DNA of 23,092 bases from NCBI GenBank assembly GCA_040902585.1, contig JBBDXA010000153.1:1-23092 (forward strand), written 5' to 3'. Position numbers and translations under genes: made by a program. This DNA comes from JBBDXA01 sp040902585 (GTDB taxonomy: Bacteria > Planctomycetota > Phycisphaerae > Phycisphaerales > Phycisphaeraceae). Shown here piece by piece: positions 14,975-22,777 of this stretch. The notes beneath the pieces were generated by a model. It saw only the letters and a program-made list of their open reading frames with translations. It ran no database searches and was not told where the DNA came from. Within the stretch, counting starts at the first letter, position 1; every line of letters starts with the position of its first letter.

Positions 14975-16144
14975 ATGCTGCTGGTCGCCGGACATGGTCG
15001 CGAAATGCAGGAACGTCTGGCCACGGAACTGGCGGACGTCGAGAGCCGTTTCGCCGCCGAGCTTCTCAGCGACTTGACCTGCGTCAACGACCTGGTCTCC
15101 CACATCGAACGCTACCGCGGCAAGATGCTTCGGCCCATGCTGGTCCTCGCCAGCGGCATGGCGGCCGGTTCCCCTCCCTCTCAGGGAGGGGCCAGGGGAG
15201 GGTCGAGTAAACGTCGCGCGCGGGAAAACGATACCGCTGCCTTTTTGGACGGTTCTACCATCCCCCCGCCCCTCCCTGAGAGGGAGGGGAGTTTGATCAC
15301 CGATGCTCATCGCGTGGTCGCCACCGTCGTCGAGATGGTTCACATGGCCACGCTCGTTCACGATGACATTCTCGATGATGCCCAGGTCCGCCGCCGCGGC
15401 TCCACCGTCAACACACTCAGCGGCAACGAAGCGGCGGTGATGCTCGGCGACTACCTCATCAGTCACGCCTATCACCTGTGCTCGAGTCTGGATGATCCTT
15501 CCGTCAGCCGATTCATCGCGGATACGACCAACACCGTTTGCGAAGGCGAGTTACTTCAGCTTGCGAACCGCAACAACTGGTCGCTGGATGAAGGGACGTA
15601 TTTTGAGATCATCCGCCGCAAGACCGCGAGCCTGACCGGTGCCTGCTGCCGAATGGGCGCGATCCTGCACGACAGCATGGATGATGTGCAGGGCGATGCG
15701 CTTTACACCTATGGCGAACAGGTGGGCGTGGCGTTCCAGGTGGTGGATGATCTGCTCGATCTGGCGGGCGATGAGAAGACCGTGGGTAAATCGCTGGGGC
15801 GCGACCTTGCCAAGGGCAAGCTGACGCTGCCGGTGATTCACTTCCTCGCTTCGGCCGACAGTTCGCTGCGCGGCGAGATGCTCAAACTCATTCAGTCGAT
15901 CAGTGCGGATGAACAAGGCGACAACGGCAACGGCAACGGCCGACACGGCGACGCCGCGGAGACGGACAGCCGCGTGGTGAAGGTGCGCGATGCGGTGATC
16001 GGCAGTTCGTCGATGGACTACGCCCGTCGCCGCGCCGCGGAACTCATCGACGGTGCCAAGGCGGCGCTGCGTCCCCTGCCCGAGTCGCCTGCGAAGGCGC
16101 TGCTTTTTGAGATGGCGGCAGTGGTGCTTTCACGCAAGGCGTGA
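14975..16144 (+). CDS. Polyprenyl diphosphate synthase (trans-isoprenyl), with an in-frame repeat insertion
   Basis: From the ATG at 14975 the protein has 389 residues (15005 is an alternative start). RYRGKMLRPMLVLASG is the conserved substrate-binding GKxxRP region; LVHDDILDDAQVRRR holds the first Asp-rich motif (Asp130, 131, 134), and VAFQVVDDLLDLAGD the second (Asp258, 259, 262), followed by GKSLGRDLAKGKLTLPVI. These enzymes condense isopentenyl diphosphate with allylic diphosphates to make the chain for quinones or lipid carriers. Between LRPMLVLASGMAAG and the helix AHRVVATVVEMVHMATLVHDD, family members have only about 15 residues; here about 40 extra (residues 66-106, rich in Gly, Pro, Ser, Arg) are encoded by a palindromic repeat. 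A second low-complexity stretch (GDNGNGNG) lies near 305. All catalytic motifs are intact, so activity is plausible. Confidence 0.93.
   Translation: MLLVAGHGREMQERLATELADVESRFAAELLSDLTCVNDLVSHIERYRGKMLRPMLVLASGMAAGSPPSQGGARGGSSKRRARENDTAAFLDGSTIPPPLPEREGSLITDAHRVVATVVEMVHMATLVHDDILDDAQVRRRGSTVNTLSGNEAAVMLGDYLISHAYHLCSSLDDPSVSRFIADTTNTVCEGELLQLANRNNWSLDEGTYFEIIRRKTASLTGACCRMGAILHDSMDDVQGDALYTYGEQVGVAFQVVDDLLDLAGDEKTVGKSLGRDLAKGKLTLPVIHFLASADSSLRGEMLKLIQSISADEQGDNGNGNGRHGDAAETDSRVVKVRDAVIGSSSMDYARRRAAELIDGAKAALRPLPESPAKALLFEMAAVVLSRKA
15171..15289. repeat. REP/BIME-like palindromic element inserted in frame in the prenyl synthase gene
   Basis: Two 21-base arms (15171-15191 and 15269-15289) are exact reverse complements. 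Each is a perfect hairpin on its own: CCCCTCCCT with AGGGAGGGG around a three-base loop (CTC or GAG). The 77 bases between them include CCAGGGGAGGG next to the left arm and CCCCCC before the right arm. The whole element reads through in the host frame without a stop and encodes Gly/Pro/Arg-rich sequence absent from other family members. Confidence 0.92.
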
Positions 16145-16157
16145 ACAGAAATCGTGA

Positions 16158-16967
16158 CTACTGCGACACCAGTGCCTGCCCCAGCGAACTGGCGGCCTTG
16201 TCTCTTCGATCGCGGGCGTCGTGGCCGGCCTTGTTCGCTGCCGCAAGCTCACTGTAACATCGCTGAAGTTCCTTGAGCGAGTCCTGAAGCGTCGTCCCGC
16301 CGCGCACGAGTCGGACCACGTCCTTCATCGTCGCCGCTGATTCCGCCATCGCCTTCTCCATCGCCTTGACCGCGTCGGTGTAGCCCTTGTGCGCATCGAG
16401 CACCGAAGCCTCCGCGGAGGCGACTTCATCGCCCAGGTCCAGCACCTTCTGCGCGAGCTTGTAAATCTCCAGCACCTGCTCGCCGGGGAAAGGCAGCCGC
16501 TTGCGGTCCGCATTGCGGCGATCGCTGCGGAGCTCGTCGAGCCGAAGGTTCGTGCGATTGAGGTTGCGCTGAAGCTCCTGAAACTCGCGCGTGGCATGCA
16601 GCGGACGCAGGGCCTTTCCGCGCTGGTCCTGCACCTGGGCGCGGGCTTCGATCACGTCGCGGCCGGCCTGAACGAGGGCCGGGTGTTTCACCAGTTCTCG
16701 CCGGGCCTGTTCGGAGGCTTCGTCGTATCGCAGATGGGCCGCATTCAAGGCACGCACCGCCTCCGCCACGCGCCGGCCGGACTGCGACATCGACTGTGTG
16801 GCCGCGTCAAACTCCGCCCGCGCCAGGTCCGCGCGCTGCTGCGGCGTGAGCGGCTTGGGCGACGGCGGCGAAGACTTGCCCGACTCACCGGGCGATCGCT
16901 CCGCGCCGACCACAGGCCAGGCACCGGCCAGACACACCATCAAAATGACAATCCGCCAGTCACGCAT
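16158..16967 (-). CDS. Secreted coiled-coil protein of unknown function
   Basis: The protein has 269 residues and a signal peptide (RIVILMVCLAGAWPVVGAE, about 5-23), then a short Pro/Ser linker (GKSSPPSPKPLTPQQ). The remaining 220 residues are almost entirely helical, rich in Ala, Arg, Glu and Gln with heptad-like spacing: RADLARAEFDAATQSMSQSGRRVAEAVRALNAAHLRYDEA, then ELQRNLNRTNLRLDELRSDRRNADR, and SVLDAHKGYTDAVKAMEKAMAES. No catalytic or metal motif is visible and I do not recognise the family. It is probably an extended periplasmic protein. It ends 13 bases from the convergent prenyl synthase stop. A GGAG lies 11 bases before the ATG, a little far. Confidence 0.75.
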   Translation of the reverse strand: MRDWRIVILMVCLAGAWPVVGAERSPGESGKSSPPSPKPLTPQQRADLARAEFDAATQSMSQSGRRVAEAVRALNAAHLRYDEASEQARRELVKHPALVQAGRDVIEARAQVQDQRGKALRPLHATREFQELQRNLNRTNLRLDELRSDRRNADRKRLPFPGEQVLEIYKLAQKVLDLGDEVASAEASVLDAHKGYTDAVKAMEKAMAESAATMKDVVRLVRGGTTLQDSLKELQRCYSELAAANKAGHDARDRRDKAASSLGQALVSQ

Positions 16968-17043
16968 TTGCGAGGTCGCTCCAGAGCATCAATTCATATC
17001 ATACACCCACATCGCAGTGAGTCAGTAGCAGGATATTGCCCGT

Positions 17044-17526
17044 CTAAAACGGCAACTGGTCCTCGTCCTCCTCGTCGTCCTCATCCTCCTCATCCGTTTT
17101 CACTTCGAGCGTATCGCCCAGTTCCGTCAGGATCTTGTCCATCTCCTTTTCACCGTCAAAGTCCAGCGGCGCGGGGTTGTACATCTCCTGCGGCATGTAG
17201 TCGCTCGGATCGAAATCCTCCTCCATGTCGAACACCGGCTCGCCGATTTCATCCTCATCATCATCAAACGACCACATGGCCTCGCCGTCCTCGCCGCGGT
17301 AGTCCGGATCGGTCGGGAAGATATCGAACCCGAAGCCGCGGCCGTCGCAGCCGGGAACGGGGCAGCACCAGAACCCGTGCTTCTTCCCCTCGTCATCCGT
17401 CTCGAGGCGCCACTCGATCAGGTAGCTGTCGTACTCCTGACCGCAATGCAGACAGTGCACCTCCACCGGCAGCGGCGGCGGCTTGAAGGGATCGGTGTCA
17501 GGGTTGAGAAAGTCGTCTTCGGACAT
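17044..17526 (-). CDS. Acidic zinc-ribbon-like protein of unknown function
   Basis: The protein has 160 residues. Near the N-terminus HCLHCG (Cys25, Cys28) and FWCCPVPGCDG (Cys54, Cys55, Cys60) make a plausible four-Cys zinc site of the zinc-ribbon kind. The rest is strongly acidic: DFDPSDYMPQEMYN in the middle and an almost unbroken Asp/Glu tail (TDEEDEDDEEDEDQ) ending in LPF. No signal peptide is present, so it should be cytoplasmic. The tail could mimic nucleic acid or contact a basic partner, but that is speculation. I do not recognise a named family. The ribosome binding site is weak. It follows the prepilin-like gene by 45 bases in the same direction. Confidence 0.75.
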   Translation of the reverse strand: MSEDDFLNPDTDPFKPPPLPVEVHCLHCGQEYDSYLIEWRLETDDEGKKHGFWCCPVPGCDGRGFGFDIFPTDPDYRGEDGEAMWSFDDDEDEIGEPVFDMEEDFDPSDYMPQEMYNPAPLDFDGEKEMDKILTELGDTLEVKTDEEDEDDEEDEDQLPF

Positions 17527-17571
17527 ACGTCCATGATAGTGGGGAGGATAGTTGGGAAGAACGTCGTCAAG

Positions 17572-18348
17572 CTATCGGCCAACCCACATCGTGTGCCCGA
17601 TGTCCAGCCAGTCGGCAAAGCTCACGCGCTCCACGTGGCCATCGACAAAAGCATACACGCCTGACCCGCGATGCACAGTGGGCCGGCCGCGATTGTAATA
17701 GTGAATCACACCTTCGATACCGAGCACGCCCGGGTGCGAGTCCGGCCTGCCGTCGCCGTCGAAGTCCACCGTGCGCGTCCAGCTCGCGGGCGTGTAAATG
17801 AAGTGGGCGTTGGTGTCGCACAGCATCATCCATCGCGAAGGATTGCGATCGCGGTTGATCGAGTAGCGGACGCTCGCCTCGCTGCTGACATTGCGGCCGT
17901 AGTTGATCGGTGCTCGTGCGGGTCGGGTGCTGTTGAACCCGCCGTAGTGAACGCCCAGGTACACCGCCGGATCGGAAGGACATCGCCTGACCTGGGCGCT
18001 GTAGTTGCGGCCGTTGATGGCGGACTTGGTGGCCGCGGGCATGTCGGGCGTGACCTTCTCCAGGCCGACGTACGGCGCGGTGGTGTTGTACCACAGCGTG
18101 GCGGAGTCCAGCGAGTTGGCACCGGTCACATCATACTTGTCGGCAAAGAGCGGAAGGAGTTGGGAACTGTCGGCGCGATATTGAATGAACGCCACGCCCC
18201 AGGCGCGGTGCTGGGCCGCGCATGCCTGTGCTCTGGCTTCGTCCCGGGCCGCGCCCAGCGCAGGCAGCAACAGCGCGATGAGCATGGCGATGAGCGAGAC
18301 CACCAGCAGCATTTCGATCAACGTGAACGCATAGCCCTTGCGGGACAT
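17572..18348 (-). CDS. Type IV pilin-like protein with prepilin cleavage site and H-X9-DG motif
   Basis: The protein has 258 residues from the ATG at 18348, which has GGGAGG seven bases upstream (the TTG at 18363 is rejected). The N-terminus MSRKGYAFTLIEMLLVVSLIAMLIALLLPALGAARDEAR is a class III prepilin signal: cleavage by the prepilin peptidase before Phe of FTLIE, with Glu at +5 and a long hydrophobic helix. The C-terminal HRGSGVYAFVDGH fits the H-X9-DG motif of the large planctomycete/verrucomicrobial family of prepilin-like proteins (DUF1559 relatives). The middle has a globular domain with NYSAQVRRCPSDP and DFDGDGRPDSHPG, the latter a possible calcium-binding loop. It is probably a pseudopilin of a type II secretion or pilus-like machine; no other machine genes are in the window. 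Confidence 0.93.
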   Translation of the reverse strand: MSRKGYAFTLIEMLLVVSLIAMLIALLLPALGAARDEARAQACAAQHRAWGVAFIQYRADSSQLLPLFADKYDVTGANSLDSATLWYNTTAPYVGLEKVTPDMPAATKSAINGRNYSAQVRRCPSDPAVYLGVHYGGFNSTRPARAPINYGRNVSSEASVRYSINRDRNPSRWMMLCDTNAHFIYTPASWTRTVDFDGDGRPDSHPGVLGIEGVIHYYNRGRPTVHRGSGVYAFVDGHVERVSFADWLDIGHTMWVGR

Positions 18349-18459
18349 GACGCGGCCTCCCAAGTGAGGCGTTGACTGGCGGCGAAACGATCCGGTCCCA
18401 TGATAAACGCAAGCGGTGAAATCGCGATGGGCTGATTGGGCAGCAAGTCCAGCGATTGT

Positions 18460-19440
18460 TTACGCCGTCGCCTTCGCCACCGACGCCTTCATTTTCTCCA
18501 GACCCGTCTTGGCCACCTCCAGCGCATCGTGCTGGTAGTAGGTCTTGTTAAATAGCTCCAGACTCAGCACGGCTGACGAATGATTCCGCATCAGCCCGCG
18601 CAGGATGTCCGTCAGCGGCGCAATGCCATCGCCGCAGTAGACGCGGTCCGCATCACTGATCTTCTCGCGCGGCGGATCGGCCGGGTAATCGTTCATGTGA
18701 AACACCGGCACGCAGCCGGCCGAAAGGAGATTCAACCCCGCGAAGTCCGAACCGCCCTTGTACACGTGATACACATCCGGCAGCAGGCAAGCCTTCGGAT
18801 GCCCCGACTCGATGCAGACGAACATGGATTCGCCCAGGCGCGAGAGGGACTTGGAAAAGCCCCACACTTCGACCATGGGAATGACGCCGATGCTCTCGCC
18901 GATCACGCACAGTTTGTGATAGCGCTCCGCTGCCTTGAAGAGATTCAGATCGCTCTGATTGGTCGCGCCCGAAGGCGGCGCGGCGATGCGGATGCCTCCG
19001 ATCTGCGCCATGGCTTCCATGTCGCGCTTGGCCTGTTCGTAGCCCGCTTCGCGCTTGGCGTCATCATCGACGATCCACTGGGCGAAACCGATGCCTGATT
19101 CGACGGTCAGGCCCAGGTCGGCAATCGCCTTGCCCGCGTCCTTGAGCGAGCCGCCGGCCTTGGTGACATCATGCACATGACTCAGCCAGGGTTCGATCGC
19201 CTGGTAGCCGGCCTTGGCGGCGATTTTCGCCTGGGCGATGAGGTCGAGCTTCTGCGCCTGAATCTGCCCGCGGATGGTGGCGGTGTTCAGGCAGAAGCGG
19301 AAGCCGGGTTTCGCGGGCGCGGGACTGGCGGCGGCGGCATTGGTTGTGCGCGGGGCGCCGGGGGCGAGCGCTGCGAAGCCGCAAGCGGCGGCAGAAGCAG
19401 TGATGAAACGGCGGCGGGTGGTGTCCATAGCGGATATCAT
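18460..19440 (-). CDS. Tat-exported sugar phosphate isomerase/epimerase-like TIM-barrel protein
   Basis: The protein has 326 residues from the ATG at 19440, chosen because GAGGTG lies seven bases upstream; ATG at 19428 is the alternative. The start TTRRRFITASAAACGFAALAPGA is a twin-arginine signal, so the folded protein is exported. The mature part begins GFRFCLNTATIRGQ and follows the xylose-isomerase-like TIM-barrel pattern: KAGYQAIEPWL, PMVEVWGF (Glu), LLPDVYHVYKGGSD (Asp/His), FHMNDYP (His) and LSLELFN (Glu), which together could form the divalent metal site. Family members isomerise or epimerise sugars and ketoacids (hydroxypyruvate isomerase type). Planctomycetes have many Tat-exported copies, often with Gfo/Idh/MocA enzymes for glycan breakdown; one such oxidoreductase lies 7 kb away. 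The substrate is unknown. Confidence 0.92.
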   Translation of the reverse strand: MISAMDTTRRRFITASAAACGFAALAPGAPRTTNAAAASPAPAKPGFRFCLNTATIRGQIQAQKLDLIAQAKIAAKAGYQAIEPWLSHVHDVTKAGGSLKDAGKAIADLGLTVESGIGFAQWIVDDDAKREAGYEQAKRDMEAMAQIGGIRIAAPPSGATNQSDLNLFKAAERYHKLCVIGESIGVIPMVEVWGFSKSLSRLGESMFVCIESGHPKACLLPDVYHVYKGGSDFAGLNLLSAGCVPVFHMNDYPADPPREKISDADRVYCGDGIAPLTDILRGLMRNHSSAVLSLELFNKTYYQHDALEVAKTGLEKMKASVAKATA

Positions 19441-19476
19441 AATCACCTCGCATGGCGAAACACGAACATCACCACG

Positions 19477-19482
19477 TATAAT
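19477..19482 (+). promoter_or_regulatory. -10 element (TATAAT) before the Uma2 gene
   Basis: A perfect TATAAT lies only eight bases before the ATG at 19491, so transcription would start at or next to the start codon and the mRNA could be leaderless. No purine-rich ribosome binding site is present, in agreement. No convincing -35 is seen upstream. Confidence 0.45.
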
Positions 19483-19490
19483 GTTCACAG

Positions 19491-20060
19491 ATGGCAGCGA
19501 TCCCCAATTCCAATTTCGGCAGGTTCAAGTTCACCGTCGAGGACTACTACCGCATGGCGGAGACCGGCATCCTCGGTCCGGAGGATCGTGTCGAGTTGAT
19601 CAACGGGGAGATCATCCGCATGTCACCAATCGGACGCGTTCATGGCTCGATCATCTCACTGCTCACCCGGCACTTCATGAAGCTTGATCCGGCTGCGGTC
19701 GTGTGGGTCCAGAGTCAGATTCACATCGACGATCACAACCATCCACAACCCGACATCACGCTTCTCTCTCCACGCGACGATCTATACCGGGGAAAGACCC
19801 CTACGTGGGAGGATGTCCTGCTAATCGTTGAAGTAAGCGACACGACATTTCGATATGACTACGACGTGAAGCGCCCACTCTACGCGCGGGGGCATATACC
19901 AGAGTTGTGGATCATCGATGTCCCCAAGAAAAACGTCCACCTATGCAAGGGACCATCGCTTGGCGAGTACCGCATTGAGAAAGTGCTTCAAGGCAAACAG
20001 AAACTGGCTCCGTTCACATTCCCCAAACACGTCATCACCGTCGCGAAGATCGTGGACTGA
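19491..20060 (+). CDS. Uma2-family (DUF820) putative PD-(D/E)xK nuclease
   Basis: The protein has 189 residues, the normal Uma2 size. It opens FTVEDYYRMAETGILGPEDRVELINGEIIRMSPIG, the family's signature start with Glu40 in NGEI. HPQPDITLLSP gives Asp88 of the PD motif, VLLIVEVSDTTFRYDYDVKRPLYARGHIPELWIIDV gives Glu114 and Lys127, completing a PD-(D/E)xK-like set. Uma2 proteins have a restriction endonuclease-like fold and are strongly multiplied in cyanobacteria and planctomycetes, but their biological role is not established. The gene is divergent from the Tat-exported TIM-barrel gene with 50 bases between starts, and has noticeably lower GC than its neighbours, suggesting mobility. It is not accompanied by a recognisable partner. 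Confidence 0.93.
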   Translation: MAAIPNSNFGRFKFTVEDYYRMAETGILGPEDRVELINGEIIRMSPIGRVHGSIISLLTRHFMKLDPAAVVWVQSQIHIDDHNHPQPDITLLSPRDDLYRGKTPTWEDVLLIVEVSDTTFRYDYDVKRPLYARGHIPELWIIDVPKKNVHLCKGPSLGEYRIEKVLQGKQKLAPFTFPKHVITVAKIVD

Positions 20061-20072
20061 CTTCCCGGCGAA

Positions 20073-20933
20073 TCACGAACTGCTCTTGCTTCCCTCTTCC
20101 TTCTTCGCCTCCGTGCCGACGGGCACCTTCGGCTGCGGCACCTCGCGGTCCTTCCAGAACTGCACGTGATCGAAGAACCCCGGCCCCTTGTCGAAGGGCT
20201 GCCAGGTGTACTTCTCCTGCTTCGCGAACAGGTTGGTCTCATTCTTGCGACCCCAGATGATCCACAGCGTCGCATCGCTGCCCAGGTCATAGCCGACCAG
20301 CGTCTTGAGCGAATGACGCGCGGCATAGACAACTGAATAGTCCGCGTCATTCAGGGCACCGACCAGGGCATCGAACACCCGGCCCTGCGGATACTGCCCC
20401 AGCGCGTAGGCACAGGCCGCCCGCACATCCGCGCTTTCTTCACCCGCCTCCTGTCCCGGCTGGGGAGCGCGCAGGTGCGTGCTCAACGGCGTGATGGCTT
20501 CCTCCGAACGAATCTTCTGCAGCGCCTGCGCCGCTTCCAGCCGCACGTTGGGCACGCGATCTTCCAGCCTTGCCGCAATCAGCTTGGCATCGTCCGCGGT
20601 GCCGTGCAGTCCCAGGGCGCGGACGCACGCAGCCTTGACGGTGGCGTCCTCATCGGTGATGAGCGTGCGGTACGCGCGGAGATACACCTCGTCGCCGCCG
20701 ATGTGCGAGGACGAAATCAGGGCGACGCCGTTGCGTCGCTTGTCGGGGTCGAAGGGGTTGAACATCTGCCTGGCCGCGTCGCCGGGTGTGGGCGGCGAGA
20801 AGCTTTCCACCAGGGAGGCGACCGGGTTGTCGCCTTTGCCGAGGGTTTCACATCCGCTCGTCGCGGCCAGCAACAGGCCCGCCAGAAGGAGTGCGGAGAG
20901 GGAGTTCCAATAATGGCGAGGTTTGGCAGGCAT
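20073..20933 (-). CDS. HEAT-repeat protein, probable lipoprotein
   Basis: From the ATG at 20933 the protein has 286 residues. It begins NSLSALLLAGLLLAATSGCETLGKGD: a hydrophobic stretch ending in SGC (Cys28), consistent with a lipoprotein signal, although Thr at -3 makes the lipobox imperfect. HEAT-like helix pairs follow: VYLRAYRTLITDEDATVKAACVRALGLHGTADDAKLIAARLEDRVPNVRLEAAQALQKIRSEEAITPLSTHL and SADVRAACAYALGQYPQGRVFDALVGAL. The C-terminus (DATLWIIWGRKNETNLFAKQEKYTWQPFDKGPGF) is not repeat-like, followed by a Lys/Glu/Ser tail. It is likely a scaffold at the cell envelope. The longer in-frame reading to 21293 overlaps the MFS gene and is rejected. The start lies 103 bases beyond the MFS stop, so co-transcription is possible. 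Confidence 0.85.
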   Translation of the reverse strand: MPAKPRHYWNSLSALLLAGLLLAATSGCETLGKGDNPVASLVESFSPPTPGDAARQMFNPFDPDKRRNGVALISSSHIGGDEVYLRAYRTLITDEDATVKAACVRALGLHGTADDAKLIAARLEDRVPNVRLEAAQALQKIRSEEAITPLSTHLRAPQPGQEAGEESADVRAACAYALGQYPQGRVFDALVGALNDADYSVVYAARHSLKTLVGYDLGSDATLWIIWGRKNETNLFAKQEKYTWQPFDKGPGFFDHVQFWKDREVPQPKVPVGTEAKKEEGSKSSS

Positions 20934-21036
20934 GGTTGCAGAGTTTATCGGCACCGGGCGGCTAATCCATACAAGGTTCAGGACAAGTTCAGCACAAGGT
21001 TCAGCGGGGCGCGGGAGCTTTTCGTTCATTGCGGGG

Positions 21037-22629
21037 CTACTCGGGCAGCGGTTTACCCTTGGTTTCAGGGGCAAAAGGCAGAATGAGCAGGCCGATGACG
21101 AAGACGAGACACATGGTGACGCCGGCGTATCGGAGCGGGTCGTCGCCGGGCAGGTGTCCGTAGACGCTCTCGCTGACGAGGAATCCGAGAAACGCCGGGC
21201 CGATCGCCGCGACGAATCGTCCGACGTTGTAGCAGAAACTCGTGCCGGTGGAGCGCAGGTGCGTGGGGAACAGCTCGGGGAAATAGATGGCATACCCCGC
21301 GAAGGCGGCGAGCTGGCAGAAGCCCATGATGGGCACCATCCAGAAGATCTGGTGGAACTCGCTGAGGAACCAGAAGACCGCGGCGGTGCTCAAGGCGGCG
21401 GAGGTGAACGCCACGGCGAAGATCGGTCGCCGGCCCCAGCGCCCCGCCAGCTTGCCGAAGGTGAGCATGCCGGCGAACGCGCCGAAGTTGATCATGAGCG
21501 AAGTCATGCCCTTCCAGTGCGCCACTTTGCCGGCGACTTCATGGGCGGGCATCCCCGCGTCCGTGAAACGCGCGGTGAGCACGTTGCCCACCAGGTCCAT
21601 CGTGTAGAAGCCCACGCCCCACAGCCCCACGACGCCGGCGAATGCCAGGCCCAGCCCGATGAACGCGTGCTTGCGCCAGGTCGGGTGTCGGAACAACTCG
21701 CGGTAGGAACCGAGCTTTTTCCCCACCGCGCCCTCGTGCGACACCTTCTGCCACGCCTCGGGTTCCTTCAGCTTCGCGCGGATGACCAGCGCCAGCAGCG
21801 CGGGCACCGCTCCGATGATGAACATCGGCCGCCAGACGCTCTCGATCACGCCGCGCTCCACCAGCCCGCCCATGCCCATGCTGATGAGCGCCGCGCTGAC
21901 GTTGCCGATCGCCGACAGCGCCTGAAGCAGCGCCAAGGCGTGAGGCCTGGCGCGCTCCGGCATCACCTCCGCCACCAGCGCCACGCCCACCGCAAACTCG
22001 CCCCCGACGCCCAGCCCGGTGATGAAGCGGTAGAACGCGAAGTCGGCGAAGCCCACGCTGATCGCACTGAGCCCCGTGCATAGCGAGTACACAAGAATGG
22101 TGATCATCATGGTCTTGGCGCGGCCGATGCGGTCGCCCAGCACGCCGAAGAACAGTCCGCCCGTCGCCCAGCCGAGCAGGAAGATCGACGTCGCCCATGC
22201 GGAATACTTGTCCACCGTCCGCTTCAGCAGCGATGGATGCACCGTGCCGGCGACCTTGTTCCATTCGTGCTTCCCGAACTCCGCCTCCGGCTTGACCGGC
22301 GCGGCCTTGTCTCGGGATGTCCCCACCGCCACGATCGCCTTGTCCCAGGCGGCCTGATTGACCGGCCCCTGCTTCAGGTTGCCTTGCTCGTCCTTCGTCT
22401 GCGCTGCTTCCTGCAACCGCGTCCACGCCTCCTCCCGCGTCTGCGCGATGGGCACCAGCTCGCGCATCGCCGGCTGACGCGCCAGCAGGAAGAGCTGCTG
22501 ATCAAGACAGTCAAACAGCCAGCCCAGGGCGGCGACGATGAGCACGAACCAGTGATACCGCGTCAGCTCGCGATGCCACGGCTTCTCAGGCTGTAGTGGA
22601 TTCGATGAAGGGGAGTCGTTGCTTGCCAT
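21037..22629 (-). CDS. MFS transporter with a long loop between the first two membrane helices
   Basis: From the ATG at 22629 the protein has 530 residues (TTG at 22644 lacks a ribosome binding site). The first helix (about 26-45, YHWFVLIVAALGWLFDCLDQQ) is followed by about 90 hydrophilic residues before the second. Then comes the MFS motif A GVLGDRIGRAKT (162-173), the helix-4/5 region YRFITGLGVGGEFAVGVALVAEVMPERAR, and in the second half GKLAGRWGRRP and YFPELFPTHLRSTGTSFCYNVGR. The pattern fits the metabolite:H+ symporter / sugar transporter branch. Normal loops between helices 1 and 2 are 20-40 residues, so the insertion (52-141; charged, with Trp, Lys and Gln) forms an extra periplasmic domain. 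The substrate is unknown. The region upstream carries a cluster of GTCTAC palindromes that could regulate it. Confidence 0.92.
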   Translation of the reverse strand: MASNDSPSSNPLQPEKPWHRELTRYHWFVLIVAALGWLFDCLDQQLFLLARQPAMRELVPIAQTREEAWTRLQEAAQTKDEQGNLKQGPVNQAAWDKAIVAVGTSRDKAAPVKPEAEFGKHEWNKVAGTVHPSLLKRTVDKYSAWATSIFLLGWATGGLFFGVLGDRIGRAKTMMITILVYSLCTGLSAISVGFADFAFYRFITGLGVGGEFAVGVALVAEVMPERARPHALALLQALSAIGNVSAALISMGMGGLVERGVIESVWRPMFIIGAVPALLALVIRAKLKEPEAWQKVSHEGAVGKKLGSYRELFRHPTWRKHAFIGLGLAFAGVVGLWGVGFYTMDLVGNVLTARFTDAGMPAHEVAGKVAHWKGMTSLMINFGAFAGMLTFGKLAGRWGRRPIFAVAFTSAALSTAAVFWFLSEFHQIFWMVPIMGFCQLAAFAGYAIYFPELFPTHLRSTGTSFCYNVGRFVAAIGPAFLGFLVSESVYGHLPGDDPLRYAGVTMCLVFVIGLLILPFAPETKGKPLPE

Positions 22630-22777
22630 CAGCGTTCCCGACAAAGAGAAGGATGATCAATCAAGTGCTACGCAGGCGGACAAAGTAGCAGACAGGGGCG
22701 GATTCCGCATCCTTGGGCGGAGGGCGGCTGACCGCGCCGGCGGTGTCGCAGTTCACTTTCGGCGTCCGATTGGCCAA

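Noticed and set aside
20934..21293. 120-residue N-terminal extension of the HEAT lipoprotein
   Set aside because: It overlaps the MFS gene end, is Ser/Arg/Pro-rich, and would bury the signal peptide beginning at 20933.
20923..22083. 386-residue plus-strand open frame opposite the MFS transporter
   Set aside because: His/Glu/Arg-rich shadow; the minus strand encodes clear MFS motifs.
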